64,000 bases of DNA, taken from positions 396,217 through 460,216 of the forward strand of contig CM055108.1 of NCBI GenBank assembly GCA_029204225.1. Direction: 5' to 3'. A program made the translations under genes and the position numbers. Positions 19,517-31,770 of this stretch are shown here, one piece after another. The notes below the pieces were generated by a model, which was given only the letters and a program-made list of their open reading frames with translations, was not told the origin of the DNA and did no database searches. Source of the DNA: Diphasiastrum complanatum. Its lineage: Eukaryota > Streptophyta > Lycopodiopsida > Lycopodiales > Lycopodiaceae. Positions within the stretch are counted from its first letter, which is position 1. Each line of letters starts with the position of its first letter.

Positions 19517-19521
19517 TGTAC

Positions 19522-20910
19522 TCATAAGAACTTGAATATATAGAATGCACATAATTTTTTCTAGAAAGCAAAAGTGAAACGTGTATCATGGCCAATAAAT
19601 AGCACGAGGTAGAGTGTGAATTCGGAAAATGTTGGATAATTTATGCAAGCACATTGCTCAAAAGTAGGGGTAGATTTAAGGGGATAACATGTGCTTGTTT
19701 AGAAAATCCATTAACCACCACCAGGCAAGTGTCATGTCCACGTTGTGTGCATGAGGAAGCCCCAAAATAAAATCCATGGAAATATCAATTGATTGGCGGT
19801 GAGGGATAGGCCAATGCCGAGCAAGACTAGTAAACATGGCATGAGAATACTTGTTGCAAGTGCAAAAGTACAAAATTGAACAAAATGGCTGAATCGACTT
19901 TCATGCGGGGCCAATAATAATGGGGTTTAAGGCATCTGAATGACCTTTGAAACCCATAGTGACTACCCACTTGAGAATATTGAGCATCTGACAAAAGTTT
20001 GGGGCTTAATAATAGGGAATAAACCTGATGGTGAATAGCAAAGGACGGTTGAACATTAGCATGAATATTACTAAAATCAGAACAATCAGAGTAACCAGCA
20101 AGCAAAGCATTAAACCAAGTAGGTAAGATAATAGTATGGGCACAAAGCAGAGTTGACAATCTAGATAAAGCGTCTGCACTAGCACCACTTTTTCTAGGCC
20201 GATAGTGCAATTGGTAATTAAGCGATCAAGAAATTGCATGCATTGAAATTGTCATTCACAAAGTGTCTTTTGAGTTTCATAGTAGCTTAAACATTGATGG
20301 TTAGCATAGAGATCAAAAGCTTAAAGATAATGGTGCCACTTGGTAAGACCTGGATAATGGCCAAAATTTCTTTTTCGTGAGTGGAGTAATTGATCAAATA
20401 GGAGCACAAGCGACAAGACTCATGCAAACATTGGAACCCTGGCGAAGAAGAGCACCAATACCTAGAACACTAGCATTAGTTTCAACAATAAATCGTTGAG
20501 TAAAGTTTAGTAGAGCAAGGATAGGTTCAGAGGCAAGTAAATGCTTGACTTTTGAAAAGCTTCTTGGCAAGAAGTGGACCATGAAATTAATGATCTTGAC
20601 AAAGCAAGGCATGCAAAAGATGTGCAATAGGAGCAAATTGTTGCACAGGCTTGTGAAAGTGGGTAGCGAGGCCTAAAAATATGCATACAACATGGACATC
20701 GGTAGAGGGGACCATAGACAATAGCTTGAACTTTAGCAGGATCGAGAAAAATGGTATCAATAGACGATAAACCCCAAGAAACAACAAAAGTAACATGTAG
20801 AGTACTCGGTGGAGGAATAGTTGTAGCATGGATGTTAGACACAAAGAATGGGTGCTACTAGAGTAAACAAGGGCAACGAATTCATCCAAATGCAACCTTC
20901 ACCTTTGGTC
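19522..20910 (-). pseudogene. Old gypsy of the same lineage, remainder
   Basis: Continues the element split at 13346. Reading leftward from about 20900: protease fragment FVALVYSSSTHS (catalytic DTG replaced), SNIHATTIPPPSTLHVTFV, then a direct jump to the RT end (IFLDPAKVQAI), so the RT catalytic core is deleted. Then come RNase H pieces (FIVETNASVLGIGALLRQGS), ADALSRLSTLL, LLSDAQYSQVGSHYGF and YYWPRMK (integrase zinc region), and HRQSIDISMDFILGLPHAH (integrase core start). Order and wording follow the young Pol. Stops and shifts are frequent. Confidence 0.85.
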
Positions 20911-21689
20911 TTATCCAAAACCAAGGGGGTGTCCCAAATCTAATAAAGTAATGTCATAAAATATTGGAGTCCCAAAATTGACTGGGTACTCATGGAAGTA
21001 TCTTTAGAGAAATATGGAGTCCACAACAAGAACGACTTTTGAGAACTTGTGGGATTGCTAGATAAGTCTGTAGCAAGCATAAGGCAAATGGAACCATAGA
21101 CAAGGTCTTCAAGTTCTGCATCTCTGAAAGCCAAGTAGCCTGCAGGAACAGTCCCGAGTACAAATGAGTTGTTTGTGAGGTCCCTGTATATCCAAATGAG
21201 AGTAAATTACTACATAAACTCAAAGTAGACCCAGTCCGTGAGAATTTATGAGTGCATCACCTGAGATTTGAACATATGGAAGACTTCACTTACAAACCCC
21301 GCAAGCTTATAGGGCCTGATAGGTCTGAAAGTGGTCCACTCAAGTGATTATTCTGGAGATTTTTGAAGTTTCAAATCAAAGCATACAGTGTTACCTATTG
21401 GTATTAAGTAAGATAAGAATTTATTGGCCATATGGTTCCCTCACTCTGGATTTCTCAATGTACGTGTGCTTATATCAGGGCTCAATGGCTTATAAGAGGT
21501 TAAATCATTCTGTTCTCTGTGATTTTTGCAATCGTATTGTACTTACACGTAAGGATTACTACTGAGCTGATTGATAGTGTCGGGAATGGAACCCATGAAA
21601 GAATTCTTCTCCATCCCCCTCTTGAAGTATAATTGATTCAGTTGCAAGGTGTATTATTCAGATATTTCTTCAATAATTATTTGTTTTGC
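20911..21689. other. Unassigned DNA
   Basis: No recognisable gene. It may include the decayed gag of the old gypsy (minus strand), but no zinc knuckle or Gag motif can be read. Confidence 0.35.
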
Positions 21690-21995
21690 GGAACTAAATT
21701 ACAAACCAGAATATCAGTATGCCACTAAAACAAACATACAGGGCAAGGTTAGTTGCCAACTGGTTTGTGCAACAAGAAGTGCTGGGGTATGATGAGATGT
21801 TTGTTCTTATGGCAAAGATGACTTCTATCACAACCGTCTTGGCACTGGCCAAATACTTTGATTGGGATGTTCAACAAATGGACATAAACAATGCCTGTAT
21901 TAATGGGTATTTGCAACACATGATCTACATGGATCACCTGCTTTGTTTTGAGGCAAAGGGTAAGGATTATCTGGTTTTGGGGCGAAGGGTAAGAA
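21690..21995 (+). pseudogene. Ty1/copia RT fragment
   Basis: Translates as RARLVANWFVQQEVLGYDEM, then VLMAKMTSITTVLALAKYFD and WDVQQMDINNACINGYLQ, with YMDHL, the N-terminal RT block of copia (KARLVAKGF.Q..G.DY.ETFAPV, QMDVKNAFLNGDL). One frame runs to 22018, but the catalytic YVDD part is absent. Isolated fragment with no LTRs nearby. Confidence 0.85.
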
Positions 21996-23783
21996 ATTTT
22001 GCCATTTATTATTCATGAAATTCGTGTGGCAAATAAAAATCAAATTTGTACATTTTGATCACGGAACTATTTGCTCACCTTCAGTCACACTTTCAATCTT
22101 ATTGTTTTGTGGTTAATTTCCTAGGCTTTTGATATCGCAGCAAGTCCTTTGCTAAATATCGTGCATTATAGTCATGTGAAACATGCTTCCTGAAGGAGGA
22201 AAATACTTTCTCTGCATAAGAAAGGGGTTCATTTACCCTTTTTGAGTCCACTGTTTCGTTGCTGGCCATCTTTCACCATTTTAAAACAATTTTTTTGAGT
22301 TGTCCTTTGTCCCATGTTCTTTATATTCCTTAATTTTTCACTCTTTCCAGCATACAGGGTTGCATATTTCTTCTGGCATTGAACTCTCGTCATTCGTAGT
22401 GTTTCCCTGTTTCCCGATCCTGACATTGGTTCCTAGATTGTTCACCTTTTCTGTGGGGAACATGATCTTGTCAAGGGATACTTCTGTAGTTTGCCCAAAG
22501 TGATACACAATCACCATTTATAAGTGACGGAGGTGCCTAATGAATGTTGAAAAATCTATCTCAAAAATTTGGAACGTGTACACTCCCCCATTTGCATCCA
22601 GACTAATATACTTGATCAGTAATTTATTTGTCTGTTTGGAGGTTTTAACGTTCCACCAACTTAATGTGTAACTATTCTAATGTGGTACAGGTTCAACCTC
22701 AGGTGCTCACATGTTTCGTAAGCCTGGAGCTAAGGTGTCCAGTCCTGGTGATTCTGTCTCTGGAGAATGTCTGGTAACAAAATATATGTTAAAGGACTGG
22801 TTGGAGGAGATTTGAAAGGTGAGATGCAAGCCTGCTTTGCTTTGCACTGAGGCATGTTGACTTGGTAGAAATCGACACAGAAAAACGTCTGGTACATTTT
22901 TGTCATTGTCAATGTCTGGTTGACCTTTGGTTGCAGTTAAACAGATTTTTCAAGGATGGCGAGCAACAACAATTCATGTTTATTCTCTTGTGGGGTGCTG
23001 CTCCAATCTAGTCCATGTTTGTGCAGGTTTTGGACATGAGTTGCTACTTGTATGTGTGTTGTCGTCCATTACAGGGCAACCCTGATGTTTTGTGAGTGAG
23101 AACAATGCCCAAAATACCTTTTTTTTTGGGCCTGACAGAAATAACTAATTTTGAGTCTCAAAAGGGGAATCGTGGGGCCGTGAGTGGTGATATGTAAGTA
23201 AAAGCCTCAAAATTTGGCTTTTTTTGTAATATAGCATGCAAAGTGCTGGTTTTGCAAGGTGTGCTCTTTCTTGCTTAAAAATTCTTTGGTTTCCACAAGG
23301 TAAACTTGTCAAGTTCAACTGTTTGATCCATCAAAGCAAATTTATGGAAAATTTTAGGTGAATATAGGCAGCGATTTGAGAAAAGTCCACCATTTTTTCT
23401 TGCGACTTATAGATGCAGACTTCCTAGACTTTCTTTTGGCTAGATGGGGTGATGTTTCAAGGTGGTATATTATTATAGTATAGGATAGATCTTAAGCAAT
23501 GCTACTAGGTAATTAAGTTGATAATGCACAACTTGTCCTTTTGAACTCCTCATGTATAATCTGGAACTTCACCAGGAGATGTGGGTGTTTGTATTTATCA
23601 CCCACATAAATGATGCCCTAAGCTCAATGTGATATTAATGATGGTTCTGTTTTTTGGTGAGAAATTCCAGAGGAAGTAAAGGGCTATCCTCTTTGCAATT
23701 AATTGCACTCGATTTTGATGAGGAAGGGATATGAAGCATTTCATGTTTTTTGTCTTTTGCAACATCTTTAAAGGCACAATGAA

Positions 23784-23785
<2 letters not shown>

Positions 23786-23851
<66 letters not shown>

Positions 23852-23870
23852 ACACACACACACACACACA
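23786..23870. repeat. Compound (CT)n(CA)n microsatellite
   Basis: CT dinucleotides over about 65 bp (one TT interruption near the end), then ten CA units. The sequence before the array does not match the LINE 3' end. Confidence 0.9.
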
Positions 23871-25795
23871 TGCGCAAATGGGCACGTGATATTTTGATGC
23901 TCTTAGAGTCTGGTAATTGTTATTTTCACTCTTCTTAAATCATGAAATTTGACAACATTATGATGCAACATTCAGATATTGGGGATTCTGTTTATTTTAT
24001 TATTTTCAATTCTATTGCATTCTTCAAAACTGTTAGCAAATGATGTCTAGCAAAGTTTTGCTACCAACTGATTGTTAGTCTTCACAATCATGGGAATGCT
24101 GATAAATGAACCAATATGAAAATATTTCTTAGTATTGGATAGCAAAAGCTCTTGCCCTGCAATGAGGGTCATCCGAAGTGCAATAGGGGGCTTGAGCTGA
24201 AGTTATGTGCATGGAGATGGAATGCACGCTTGAGCCCTTCAACTGAAGTACAAATTTGCAGAGCTCTTAAAATATTGCATTGGTCTGAGTAGAGTTATTC
24301 AGGTAGGAATGTCCTTGGTTCTAGAATGTGGACATTACACCATCAACATGGAACAAGATTGCCAGGCTGATAGAAAAGTATCATGCAGGATGCATATGGG
24401 GGTCACAAGAGCGATTCTATTGTTACCATGATTGTCCTTCGTCTTTGGCCATAGAACAATTTTGCATTGACTTTATTGAAGTTGCAGCTGAAAAATGTTC
24501 CACACCACACCCTAAGCATTATAAAGCTCATAATGCTGTTTGAAACATATGTATAATAAAAAAAAAACTCAAAAGCCAGACTATAAATACAAAGGTATTG
24601 GAGTTCTATCAAGTTCGGTTATCGCAAATAGATACATTTGAAATAACTACACAGTTCAATACAACAAATAATATTTAGGTTTTGTTTGCTATCCATTGCA
24701 TTTTGCCCAAAACAGTCTAATCTTAAATTTCTATGGCATTGCATCGCTATGCTTTTTTATTCTGATAGGTTTTGGAGGTACTTCATCTTTTATAGTTTAT
24801 GAAATTGCTTGACAATCTTCAATAAGTGATCTAGTAAAAGTTTGACGTGGGGCTACTTGAAAACAAAAGCCGCATTGAAAGGCTAGAATAATGGATAAAT
24901 AATGCTTGTTGGATTGGAATTGAGAGAATCAATTTTCAAGTTTAGCATGACGATAGAAGCAGAAGATTTTCAAAGAAAAATTTCTAACTTTTGAGACAAG
25001 TGTATGTTATTAAAGGTTTAGACCCATTTTTTTGCAATGTTTGAAATTGCATTCCGAGTTTATTTGGTTCTTGGTTGAGGGATACATTGAAACAGCCATG
25101 AAACAAGAAGTAATTGTATGACCTTGAAGATAACCAAGAGTGTTGCACATTGGTTGTGTGCATATATGCATAATTGGTGTAGATATTTTTCATCAAAAAT
25201 CCACATTGAACTTCTTTTTCTGTTTGCATCGACCTTATAATACTTGAAATTTGGACACATGTATGGATCAATTTTTGATATAAAACATACAAGATTGAAC
25301 ATGAACACTCAAGGACCAATGATGTGGATATTGCATTCAAATGTTAGTGGATTTTTGCGAAACTTCAAAAAACTACAAGGGAGCCAAATTGGCATCCTTG
25401 TGCTTTTGGAGCCTTTCTGATCCCAATAAGGGCCCTAATAGAATCTTGTATGCTAGGATCATAAGAAGTTATAACATCAAACAAATATGATGTATCAATG
25501 TTTAAATTTTGAGTAGCAAAATCATTTATAAATATAACATTGTTTCATTCCATGAGTAGATACAAATAGTAAATCACATATTTATATCGGTTTAAGTTCA
25601 ATTTATGAGCTAATATATCAAAATGTCAGACCAATGAGTCATACTCATTTTCTACTCATCTTTTGAAATAACCCACCCTCCCCAATCAAACACAATTTGG
25701 TCTCAAATTTATTGATACTCTCCTGATGTGATTTGAAGCACATGCTTGTGATCAGTATGTATGTGGCCACTTCGGGCTTCTGCACTGATTTAGAG

Positions 25796-25831
25796 TTGGG
25801 GGGGCGGGGGGGGGGGGGGGGGGGGGGGGGG
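25796..25831 (+). repeat. Poly(G) tract
   Basis: About 35 consecutive G residues with one C at 25805. It could form a G-quadruplex, but could also be a sequencing or assembly artefact. Confidence 0.8.
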
Positions 25832-26192
25832 TGAAAGTAAAGTCCTTATTTTAGGACCGTAAATGAGCTTACAAAAGACTCGAAAGACAATCAAGAGCAA
25901 TCAAAAGCAATGACCAAATATAGAAATTTGAATCCACACTTGTGTGGTACAGCCTCCAGTACGACATGTTATCAGAGAATGAGTAAGATTAAGTTTAGTT
26001 TCCAAAGCATTCACAAAAACACAAGACAAATGTAGAAGGAACTTGAGATTGACAATTTGCTCTCAAAATTCTATCTCCTCACTATGGAATGATGGATTGT
26101 ATGTACAATAGGGCTCTTCTCTTTTGAAGTCAGGTGAAAATCCAGCATGTAATAATAAAACTAATTAACATTTCTTGCCCTAATATGTCACT

Positions 26193-26699
26193 TGTTGGGA
26201 TTCGATGGTGTGACTGTGCCCGTCGCTACAGAGGAGCAACAACTAGGAATCCTTGGTACATGTAACTACATCTATCAGATGAGACTGTCTTCGAAGTCTG
26301 TCCTACGTGATCACAGCTTAGAAGTCACTGGATCTAGACAGTCGATTGCATAGCCATACACAAATTATCTGAGTTATTAAATTTAGCCTTGCAGAAGCGT
26401 TTTAGGTGCGGTGATTTAGAACAATAGAACGTGTGCTATCAGTCATATGAATAGTTTTAATCTACGAAGAAGGTTATCTGCGAGCATGAATCTACCTGAA
26501 CATAAATGAATTAAGCATTCAGCATACACAACCTAGATTATTGGAACATCGATCAATCAGTAGTGCAAAAAATATAGTCTGAATGTAGATAGAGGCACGT
26601 CCTTTCTAAGACTATGCGACTGTATAAGTATTTATAGTAGTCTAGTGAATGGATCTAGATTAGGAGAGAGATAGGGATGGAGATGATCGAAATCCAACA
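26193..26699 (-). repeat. 3' LTR of a decayed copia element
   Basis: 507 bp. On the minus strand it starts TGTTGGATTTCGATCATC and ends CGAATCCCAACA, so the ends form TGTTGG...CCAACA. A purine tract (complement of CCCCTCCTT, 26700-26708) precedes it. A TATA-like CTATAAATACTTATA lies within. No matching 5' LTR was found to the right. Confidence 0.8.
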
Positions 26700-27545
26700 C
26701 CCCTCCTTAATCTGGATCCTTGAATGCCTTGATCTATAAACTCAAGATAGCACAAAAATTCTTGTGTGCTTTTTGATTTAACCCTTTTGTAAATATATCA
26801 GCTGCCATGTACTGGGTTCTACAAAACTTTAGATTTACCTCCTTGTTGAGTATTCTACTCCTGATGTAGTGGTACTTAATCTCGATGTGCTTGCTCCTAG
26901 AATGAAATATAGGATTCTTCGATAATGCAATAGCACTCTGATTGTCGCATTAGATCATTGTTGGAGCAGATTGTCTGAGACCAATATCAGACAATAGATT
27001 TCTCAACCAGATTGTCTCTTTAGTAGCTTGAGAGGCTGCAATGTATTTTGATTTTGTAGATGATATTGCAATCGAGGTTTGTTTCCGACTGTTCCACGAT
27101 ATCGGGAACAAGAAGACAAATCCAGAAGTCGATTTTTTGGTGTCGACATTACCTGTCCAATTCGCATCTGTATATTTATGAAGTTTATGGATATCAGGTG
27201 AATCAACATCACCATAGCAGATACATAAGTCGATAGTAGCTCATATATACCTGATAACTCTTAAAAGAGCTTTCCAGTGGATCATGCCAGGATTGGTCAT
27301 TTATTGACTCAAGGAGCTGATGGCGTATGCAAGATCTGGCCTCTAGTCGAGATCATCGCATACATTAGAGATCCGATAAAATCAATTGATATGGATACCC
27401 CTTCATTTCCACCTTCTCCTCATTGGTCTGAGGGCACTGTTCCTTGGATAGTTTAAGACTTGGATCCACGGGACTATGTACAAGCTTGCAATTCATGAAA
27501 TTGAATTTCATCAGCAAATTATAGAAGTACCTCTGTTGGCCAAAT
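26700..27545 (-). pseudogene. Decayed copia RT C-terminus and RNase H
   Basis: Reading leftward from 27545: NCKLVHSPVDPSLKL and KEQCPQTNEE (end of RT), WHDPLESSFK, then RNase H: NVDTKKSTSGFVFLF, PISWNSRKQTSIAISSTKSK, YIAASQATKETIWL, CDNQSAIALSKNPIFHSRSK, HIEIKYHYIRS and AADIFTKGL. Stops and a shift or two break it. Gag, protease, integrase and the RT core are missing. Confidence 0.88.
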
Positions 27546-28185
27546 CCCTCTCACTTATTAACTAGGGTTAGGGTTGGCTTGGGATTCGCAAACCCTCCAA
27601 CAATAATGTCGGCTACAGAGTGAGAACTGATCGTTGTGTGTGGCACATGTAACGGAACTATCTGAATGAATTGATAGAAAAACAATTATCAGATGTTTTA
27701 GATGTTAGAAGATTATCAGAATCGCTGAAGAAGTTTTCTGATGAAGATACATATCTTTATATACTACTCAAAATATCTATAACTGATATTTTCTATAGTT
27801 ATTACAACCGCCTCAGACTGTAAATACATGTACAATGTAGGCGTATTGTCAACGCGAAGTCGTTGGGTCGGATTTTAGATCGCGATACTAATTGATTTTA
27901 CAAAGTATCGAAAAATATACAAAGGATTGATTTTTTTTTACATTGGGTCAAAAATATAGCTAGAGTCAAAAAAATCAGACCTGATTCGACCCGATCCAGG
28001 GTCAAAGACGTCCGGATAATTTCGTCTCGATCAAAAAATGTCTGTCTGTTAGGCTTGACATTTGGTTGAAAAATTCGATACTGGATTTTTCGATCTTCTG
28101 GAAAAACTCGAGCCTTCTGTTTTCTGGATTTTGTAAAGTTTTCAGGATGCTCATTAACAAATGGATTTGAGGTTGAGTATCGAAT
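27546..28185. other. Unassigned AT-rich DNA between two retroelement remnants
   Basis: No gene seen. TTGGGTCGGATTTTAGATCG and CCGATCCAGGGTC show short inverted words but no clean hairpin or terminal repeat. Confidence 0.35.
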
Positions 28186-29132
28186 TCCAACAGGGCCACG
28201 ATGCCATTTGGGTAGGAGTTGACAGGCTTACCAAAATGGCGCAATTTATTCCAACAAAAACTACTACCAAAGCTTCAAAACTTGCTCAACTCTTCATTGA
28301 AAAGTTGTTCAAGTTGTATGGTTTGCCGAACGATATTGTTAGTGACCATGAATCTAAGTTCACTGGCAAGTTCTAGCTAACAGTCTTTGAGAGACTAGAA
28401 ACTACCTTAAGTCTTTCGTCTACGGATCACCCAGAAACCGATGGTTAGACCCAACATGTCAACTAGTCGATGGAAGATACGCTTCGTGCATATGTTTTCA
28501 GATGACAATCAGATTGGTAAAAGTACTTCCCAATGGTTGACTTCGCATACAATAGTATAAAGCATTCTGCCACTGGTTTTAGTCATTCTTTGCTCTTGTA
28601 CGACTTTCAGCTTTGTTAGGGAAAGCATTAGATGGGCTCGAGCCCAATTCTATGCTAACCGAAGTTGCTCTCCTCCAGAATCTAAGATCGGTGATTGGGT
28701 GTATCTAAGAATCCCAAAGGACTTCAAGACACTTCGAAAGGGAAAATGTCCCAAGTTATTTTTATGTTATAACGGTTTTTTCAAGATTGTTAGCAAGATT
28801 GGTAGGACTGCTTATCGACTAGAACTTCCAGTTGGATCTAAGGATCATTATGTATTCCATGTTAGTCGTTTAAAGGAACGACTTGGTGAAAAAGATAACC
28901 TAATTCCAACATATGATCTTATGTTATTGGAGGATTTGATTGTCTTTGTACCCCATGAACTGGAGAGGATCATGGATACCTGACATCATCAACTGATAAA
29001 TCGTTTGATTTTTGAACATCTGATTCGTTGGAAAGTTAAGTCAGATGATGAGGACACATGGGAGAAGGAAGACAATTTGCGACTTAGATTGCCTTGTTTT
29101 CTCTCAGAAGAAAGTTTTTATGGGGGAAGGAA
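28186..29132 (+). pseudogene. Decayed Ty3/gypsy integrase and C-terminal region
   Basis: Frames read QQGHDAIWVGVDRLTKMAQF then IEKLFKLYGLPNDIVSDHES (second catalytic D in SDHESKF). The block that should hold the catalytic Glu reads TDG*TQHVN, so the Glu is lost. Then come YNSIKHSATGF, YLRIPKDFKTL, YRLELPVGSKDHYVFHVSRL and a chromodomain-like end (LIRWKVKSDDEDTWE). Five or more stops interrupt it. The nearest relative in the window is the pol at 60822-63388. A purine tract (GGGGGAAGG) joins it to the LTR at 29133. Confidence 0.88.
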
Positions 29133-29635
29133 TGTTATGTACCATAACGGTATGCCCTTTAGTGACGGCCTCACAAGGGGTCTGACGTTATCGACATGTT
29201 TTGGTGCCACACGTCACCATCCTAGGTGGTCACGTGACATGTTCTGGCTCCACGCGTCACCATCCTAGGTGGCCACGTGTCGCCGTCAAGACCGTGCTTG
29301 ATGGGACCCATTGTACTATGCCTATATAGTGGTGGGTTTCCCTTTTGCCATTGACTCAGTCTATCTGGGAGTTGGTAGATGGAGAGCACGTGTAGTAGCC
29401 ATGATGTATCTCAATGCCAGGAGATAAGTGCTAGCGAGAGCCAACAGCGATGGCTGGTGGTATGGGATGCCAGTCATCGTCGAAGGCTTGACTAGGCATG
29501 TGGATGTCGATAGCTCCAGTGCATGGGGGTGGGTCGGTAGTGACCCTATGGATGGGCGGATACAGTGCGCCGTCACTGATATGGGGTGTGCGTCAACGTT
29601 CGAGGCAATCGGAGACCTATGGGAGTTGTAATAGG
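29133..29635 (+). repeat. 3' LTR of the 28-kb gypsy remnant
   Basis: Starts TGTTATGTACCATAACGG right after the purine tract. The first bases form an inverted repeat, GTTATG-TAC-CATAAC (29134-29148). U3 holds a duplicated G-box segment (29208-29279) and a TATA box at 29323-29328. A diverged copy of the part from about 29300 to 29565 is at 40630-40915. The right end is approximate. Confidence 0.75.
29208..29279 (+). promoter_or_regulatory. Duplicated G-box segment in the LTR
   Basis: Two copies (29208-29236, 29250-29279) of a 29-bp unit containing CGTCACCATCCTAGGTGG followed by CACGTG. CACGTG is the core G-box bound by plant bZIP and bHLH factors. It lies about 45 bp before the TATA box. Regulation is inferred. 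Confidence 0.55.
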
Positions 29636-31770
29636 AATGTTCGCTAACTAGACCATCAAATGGAAATGCTCAGAATTTTTGATGGGAAACTTGACGAAGG
29701 TTGTTACTGACTGGAGATGTAGAATAATGAGACCAATCAATTCCCTTGTATTTCAATACTCAGGGGGAAGGAACCTTCGTAGGGGTCACTATATTGGATG
29801 GAACCTTCACCGAAAGGTCTATTAGCTTAGCCCACTGAGGGCTAGCTACAATAGCACTGGCGAGGGTTACCTTGCAGAGGAAATGCATATTTTACTGTCT
29901 GTAGAGGTATTTTGGACCAAATTAGAAAATTTTAGGCTCATAACTCATTTTTTGACAGTAAATGTAATGATGAACCTTCACCAATTCTTTTGCTAGCTAA
30001 AATCACAGAGAGGAAGCTTCAAGAGAGCCGGTGATCAGTTTTTGGCATTTTCTCAATGACTAATAATAGAGATGAACCTAGCAATGCCAACACTCAGTCT
30101 TATGGATTGCTTGGATCCATTGAAGGTCCTAAAAATCACTTTAGTCACATCGACTCAAGTGGACATCGACATCAACTTTTAGTATCAACATCAACCTACA
30201 TCGTGACCTACTTCGACTCAACCGTACATTGACTCAACACACTATCATTTGTGAAAGTGATATGCGATGCATTACAAAATGTTGAAGTCCATAAAACTTT
30301 TCAAAAAGTAGTTCATAGCTCATAAAATGTCCATACAAAATTTGTCACAACACATTAGACTTCGTAAACTATGGGCCATGAAAAATTTTCAACCATAACA
30401 TAAAATGCAATACAATTTTCTATGCTTGACAGAGATCATTTTGGTGATTTTTACATCTAGTTCATGATCGTTCAATGATGATGAAGCCATAGTAACAGGT
30501 ACTAAGAATTGAATAAATTTTTTACACATATGGGCACATGGGCATTGGCATATGGGCATATGGGCATTGGCCAAGGACTATGTGAGAATGGCTTTTTCGA
30601 AGTTTTACACTTATTCACCTTAAGTATTGGAATTTGAGATATGATCTTTGCCTTCGATGATTCTAAAATTATACTGAGACCCTTTTTGAGCCTTTCCTTG
30701 GAAATGCCCATATATGTAAAAAATTCACTCAATTTCTGGTACGTGATGCTCAAATCAGGGACCAAGGTTCAGCCTCTAGCCACCTGCCATCTATAGGTTC
30801 TGGAATTTGCATTGTGTATTGGAGTGCTCACTCTATTTTTTTGTAACTCGGTTGGTTTTCTGCAGTTTCTTAGTGCAGCAGTTTTTTTTTTCCAACCTCC
30901 AAGTTCATACAACTTTCAAAGCTGGTCGGTTTTTCATTGAAGTTCATAAGTGCAACTTGCAAATTGTTTATTGAAAGTCTTTTATAACGTCTACAATGCA
31001 CAATTTGAAACTTGGTAGAAAATTAATATAGTGTACAACTCTCAATAACAAACATATATATTTGAACTACTTTAAGCTAAGTTGGCCAAATAAGTTTTAA
31101 AGAGCAATGCATTGAAATGTATATTTACTATCTAAAAGTAGAATTATGTTAAAGTATTTAAAATTTTCTCCGTTTATTTTTGCATTAAATACTTAAGTTT
31201 CATGCTAATCACAATTTTAATTTATTTTTAAAATTTTAATTTATTGTTTATTTTAAAACTAGCTAGTTATTTGCAGGTACTAGAGTCTAGGACTTGTGCA
31301 TTGTTGTGAAGGCTCACGAGTTTGCTTTCTGCACTGGGCAGTGAGCAGCAGCAGTGCAGTCTGAGTTGCTGCCTAAAAATTTATTCCGAGTTTAAATATG
31401 TCTTTCTGACTCTGACTTACTCCACTTTCGCTCTCTCGGAGTACAATTATTAGTTTCCATGTGTGCAACTTTACTTCTTCTGTCCTCACTCCTTCCTCTT
31501 CATTAAATCAACTCATGTCTCATTTGCAACAACCAGTGTCGCCATCGCCTGCCGGTGACCGCGGTTGCCCAGTGAAGCAGCAGCCGGTCGGGAACCGCTT
31601 CTTTCGGTCGCTCTCAATTGCCTGCACACAATCAATCAATCACTTTGCTTGCTTAAGCCTGCGTATTCGTGTGTCATTCCAGAGCGTAACAAAAGACAAA
31701 AAGGTGATTACACAAAGTTTTAAGCACGATTAAGAATTAGGAAAAAATTATGATTAAAGATTAAGTAATG
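29636..31770. other. Unassigned intergenic DNA
   Basis: No supported gene. A short ATGGGCAT(T/A) direct-repeat cluster lies at 30527-30572. The stretch 31300-31700 is less AT-rich and contains a 90-codon frame (31461-31733) without recognisable motifs. Confidence 0.35.

Larger units (their letters stand above)
21996..26192. other. Long stretch without recognisable genes
   Basis: AT-rich, with open frames no longer than about 120 codons and none with known motifs (24328-24543 plus and 24984-25340 minus were examined). It contains the microsatellites listed separately. It could be intronic, or very old repeats. Confidence 0.4.
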
